From Ectocarpus siliculosus (lineage: Eukaryota; Sar; Phaeophyceae; Ectocarpales; Ectocarpaceae), in contig FN649740.1 in the NCBI GenBank assembly GCA_000310025.1, positions 4,731,789 through 4,795,788 on the forward strand: a DNA stretch of 64,000 nt, read 5' to 3'. The notes under the pieces are model-generated. The model had not been told where the DNA came from. It was given only the letters and a program-made list of their open reading frames with translations, and searched no databases. Both the position numbers and the translations under genes were made by a program. This document shows, one piece after another, positions 62,463 through 64,000 of this stretch. Numbering within the stretch: the stretch's first letter is position 1; every line of letters begins with the position of its first letter.

Positions 62463-63716
62463 CGACGACAACAACTACCCGCTTTCACACGGTGCTAACA
62501 AATGACGACCACAGCCAACTACCGACTGCTGCATGGCGCCCGCTATTACGGCTATCTTGTTTCCTCCAGCGAATCCAGCGAGCGCACGACCAGCCCCGAC
62601 CTAAGCTTAGGCTCGAACCAAGTCGCCTGCTCGCAGGACAGTGACGAAGAACAGCAACACCACAAAAATGGGGAATTTTCCGAGAAGTTTCCAGTGGGCA
62701 CGGGTCTACAACAAGAGTCGCTCGAAAAGCTGCAAGTTCGGCCAGCTCATTGCGTGGGGTGAGAGGCCCACGTCACAGTACAAGAACAGCGAGGGTGGGT
62801 GCCTTCGAGAACACGGTATACTGCCACGTCTTTCTCATGCGCTTCTAGAGTTTTCGGTGAAAAGACACGTCTTTTGCTCACCTAAACGGTGCGTCTTACA
62901 TATTTGCTTCTAGCACCTTCGGCAATATGTACGTCTTCCATCATCCAAAGGCGAGGCCTTTTCTTCTCTTTCTTCGCACCTTGGGGGGCATGAGCTGATC
63001 GGCGTCCGCTACCCTCATGACTTGATCCACCGATACCGGGAACATGCAGAACGCCACCGCCCACGACCCTTCTTCCGGTACCGGGTTTGTCACCAGCCGT
63101 TGCAGCTCGTTAGATCCTCGGATTCCCCCAACTTAAACCGAAAGGGGCGCCGCGGAAACGGATGGGGGGGGGGGGGGGGTAGCAAGGGGGAGCAGACAAG
63201 GGCACACACAAACCTGTGAGAGTTGTTTTCGTTGTTTCTGTTCCCATGTGATGGACGATGAAAACAAAAAAATAATAGGGGAGACACAACGATACGCTAT
63301 CTGCCCACTTAGGACAGCACGCGCCTACACTTTCAAGCACGTCATATTTTGCACGAGGCTCGTTTATTATTTTCTCCGTGGGGTAGGTGTAGGTGACCCA
63401 ACATGACTAATTCTTGCCTGAGCACCTGTCCTTGCGGCCTACTTGGTAAAACGTGGTTTCGCTCTTCGAGCCCGCATGTATTGTAACCCACCGTGTACTA
63501 TGCGGCACGTCCAGTGCCTTTCGTCGCCAAGCGCATCCTCGTTTCGAGATTGTGACAGAAGGAGGGGCGACGTGGTAGGAAAACAAGATAACACAAAAAC
63601 CATCCTGTCTGGAACAACGCCAGACGAAGGTAGCACAGCAGCCCCTTCAGAGCCTGCCTGCAAGTAGTGTACGTGGATGGGTCACCGCTAGACCCAACAG
63701 AGGGCGTCCAAGATAT

Positions 63717-64000
63717 GTGCGGCACCCCCCCCCCCCCCCCCGCGCCCCCCCCTGTCCCGAAAAACCCCCCCCCATCAAACGACGGCCACAAGGGGCGGGG
63801 ACCCCCCCCCAAACAACCGGGGGGCTGGTTGCCCAAAAAAAACTTCCTCCCCACACGGTAACACCAAAATGGCCCCCCCCGAAAAAAAAAATGGGCCTGT
63901 CAAGGGAAGCCCGGGTGTGCCCCGGGAAAAAAACTAAAATTCTTCTTATCCCCCCCCGATTTTAAGCGTTCCGCCGGCCCGGGGGTTTCCATGTTTAAGA
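63717..64000. other. Low-quality contig-end sequence
   Basis: Long C runs (up to 18) alternate with A runs, unlike anything else in the window. The pattern is typical of homopolymer miscalling at a contig end. Proline-rich open frames here should not be trusted. Confidence 0.6.

Larger units (their letters stand above)
57103..63716. other. Intergenic region, no recognised gene
   Basis: I find two dispersed repeat copies (57125-57320, 57590-57750), short CAG/GCA tracts (for example near 58630 and 59770) and a diverged direct repeat at 62309-62462. Open frames up to about 145 codons show no family motif and no exon structure I can defend. Confidence 0.45.

Noticed and set aside
63647-63965. 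Proline- and glycine-rich frames at the window end
   Set aside because: Produced by homopolymer runs in poor-quality terminal sequence.

Overview
The window is intron-rich eukaryotic nuclear DNA with two assembly gaps (100 N at 10281-10380, 308 N at 39461-39768). It most likely comes from a photosynthetic stramenopile; a brown alga of the Ectocarpus type is my best guess. The evidence is a chlorophyll a/c light-harvesting gene whose leader carries the heterokont plastid motif ASAF, an APS kinase/ATP sulfurylase/pyrophosphatase fusion of the type known from heterokonts, and genes split into many exons of about 50-370 bases with GT-AG introns. Organism identity is inference.

All four multi-exon genes lie on the minus strand. 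(1) 329-14486 is a 23-exon gene for a trifunctional sulfate-activation enzyme: N-terminal hydrophobic anchor, Cys-rich linker, APS kinase, ATP sulfurylase, family I inorganic pyrophosphatase. (2) 19192-23805 is an unrecognised Ser/Gly/acidic-rich protein gene built from tandem copies of a two-exon cassette. (3) 26856-32222 is a six-exon light-harvesting protein gene (216 aa). (4) 36520-53470 is a gene of at least 24 exons for a myosin motor with IQ neck, charged helix, Gly/Ser linker and a C-terminal Tubby domain. I reconstructed the exons by hand. In genes 1, 3 and 4 every exon length and phase closes in frame and matches known family motifs.

The rest is introns and intergenic DNA rich in repeats: a perfect 174-bp inverted repeat touching an assembly gap, a heptamer minisatellite forming the pyrimidine tract of a 3' splice site, a minisatellite that copies a myosin 5' splice site, a tRNA-Leu-like relic, SINE-like dispersed repeats, and an inverted pair of decayed Tc1/mariner-like elements at 55338-57102. 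The last ~280 bases look like poor-quality contig-end sequence.

Functionally the genes are independent. The sulfate enzyme makes APS/PAPS and removes pyrophosphate, which could serve both sulfur assimilation and sulfated polysaccharide synthesis. The light-harvesting protein acts in the plastid. The myosin is a motor with a lipid-binding type of tail. I found no RNA gene that looks functional and no CRISPR or bacterial-type operon.
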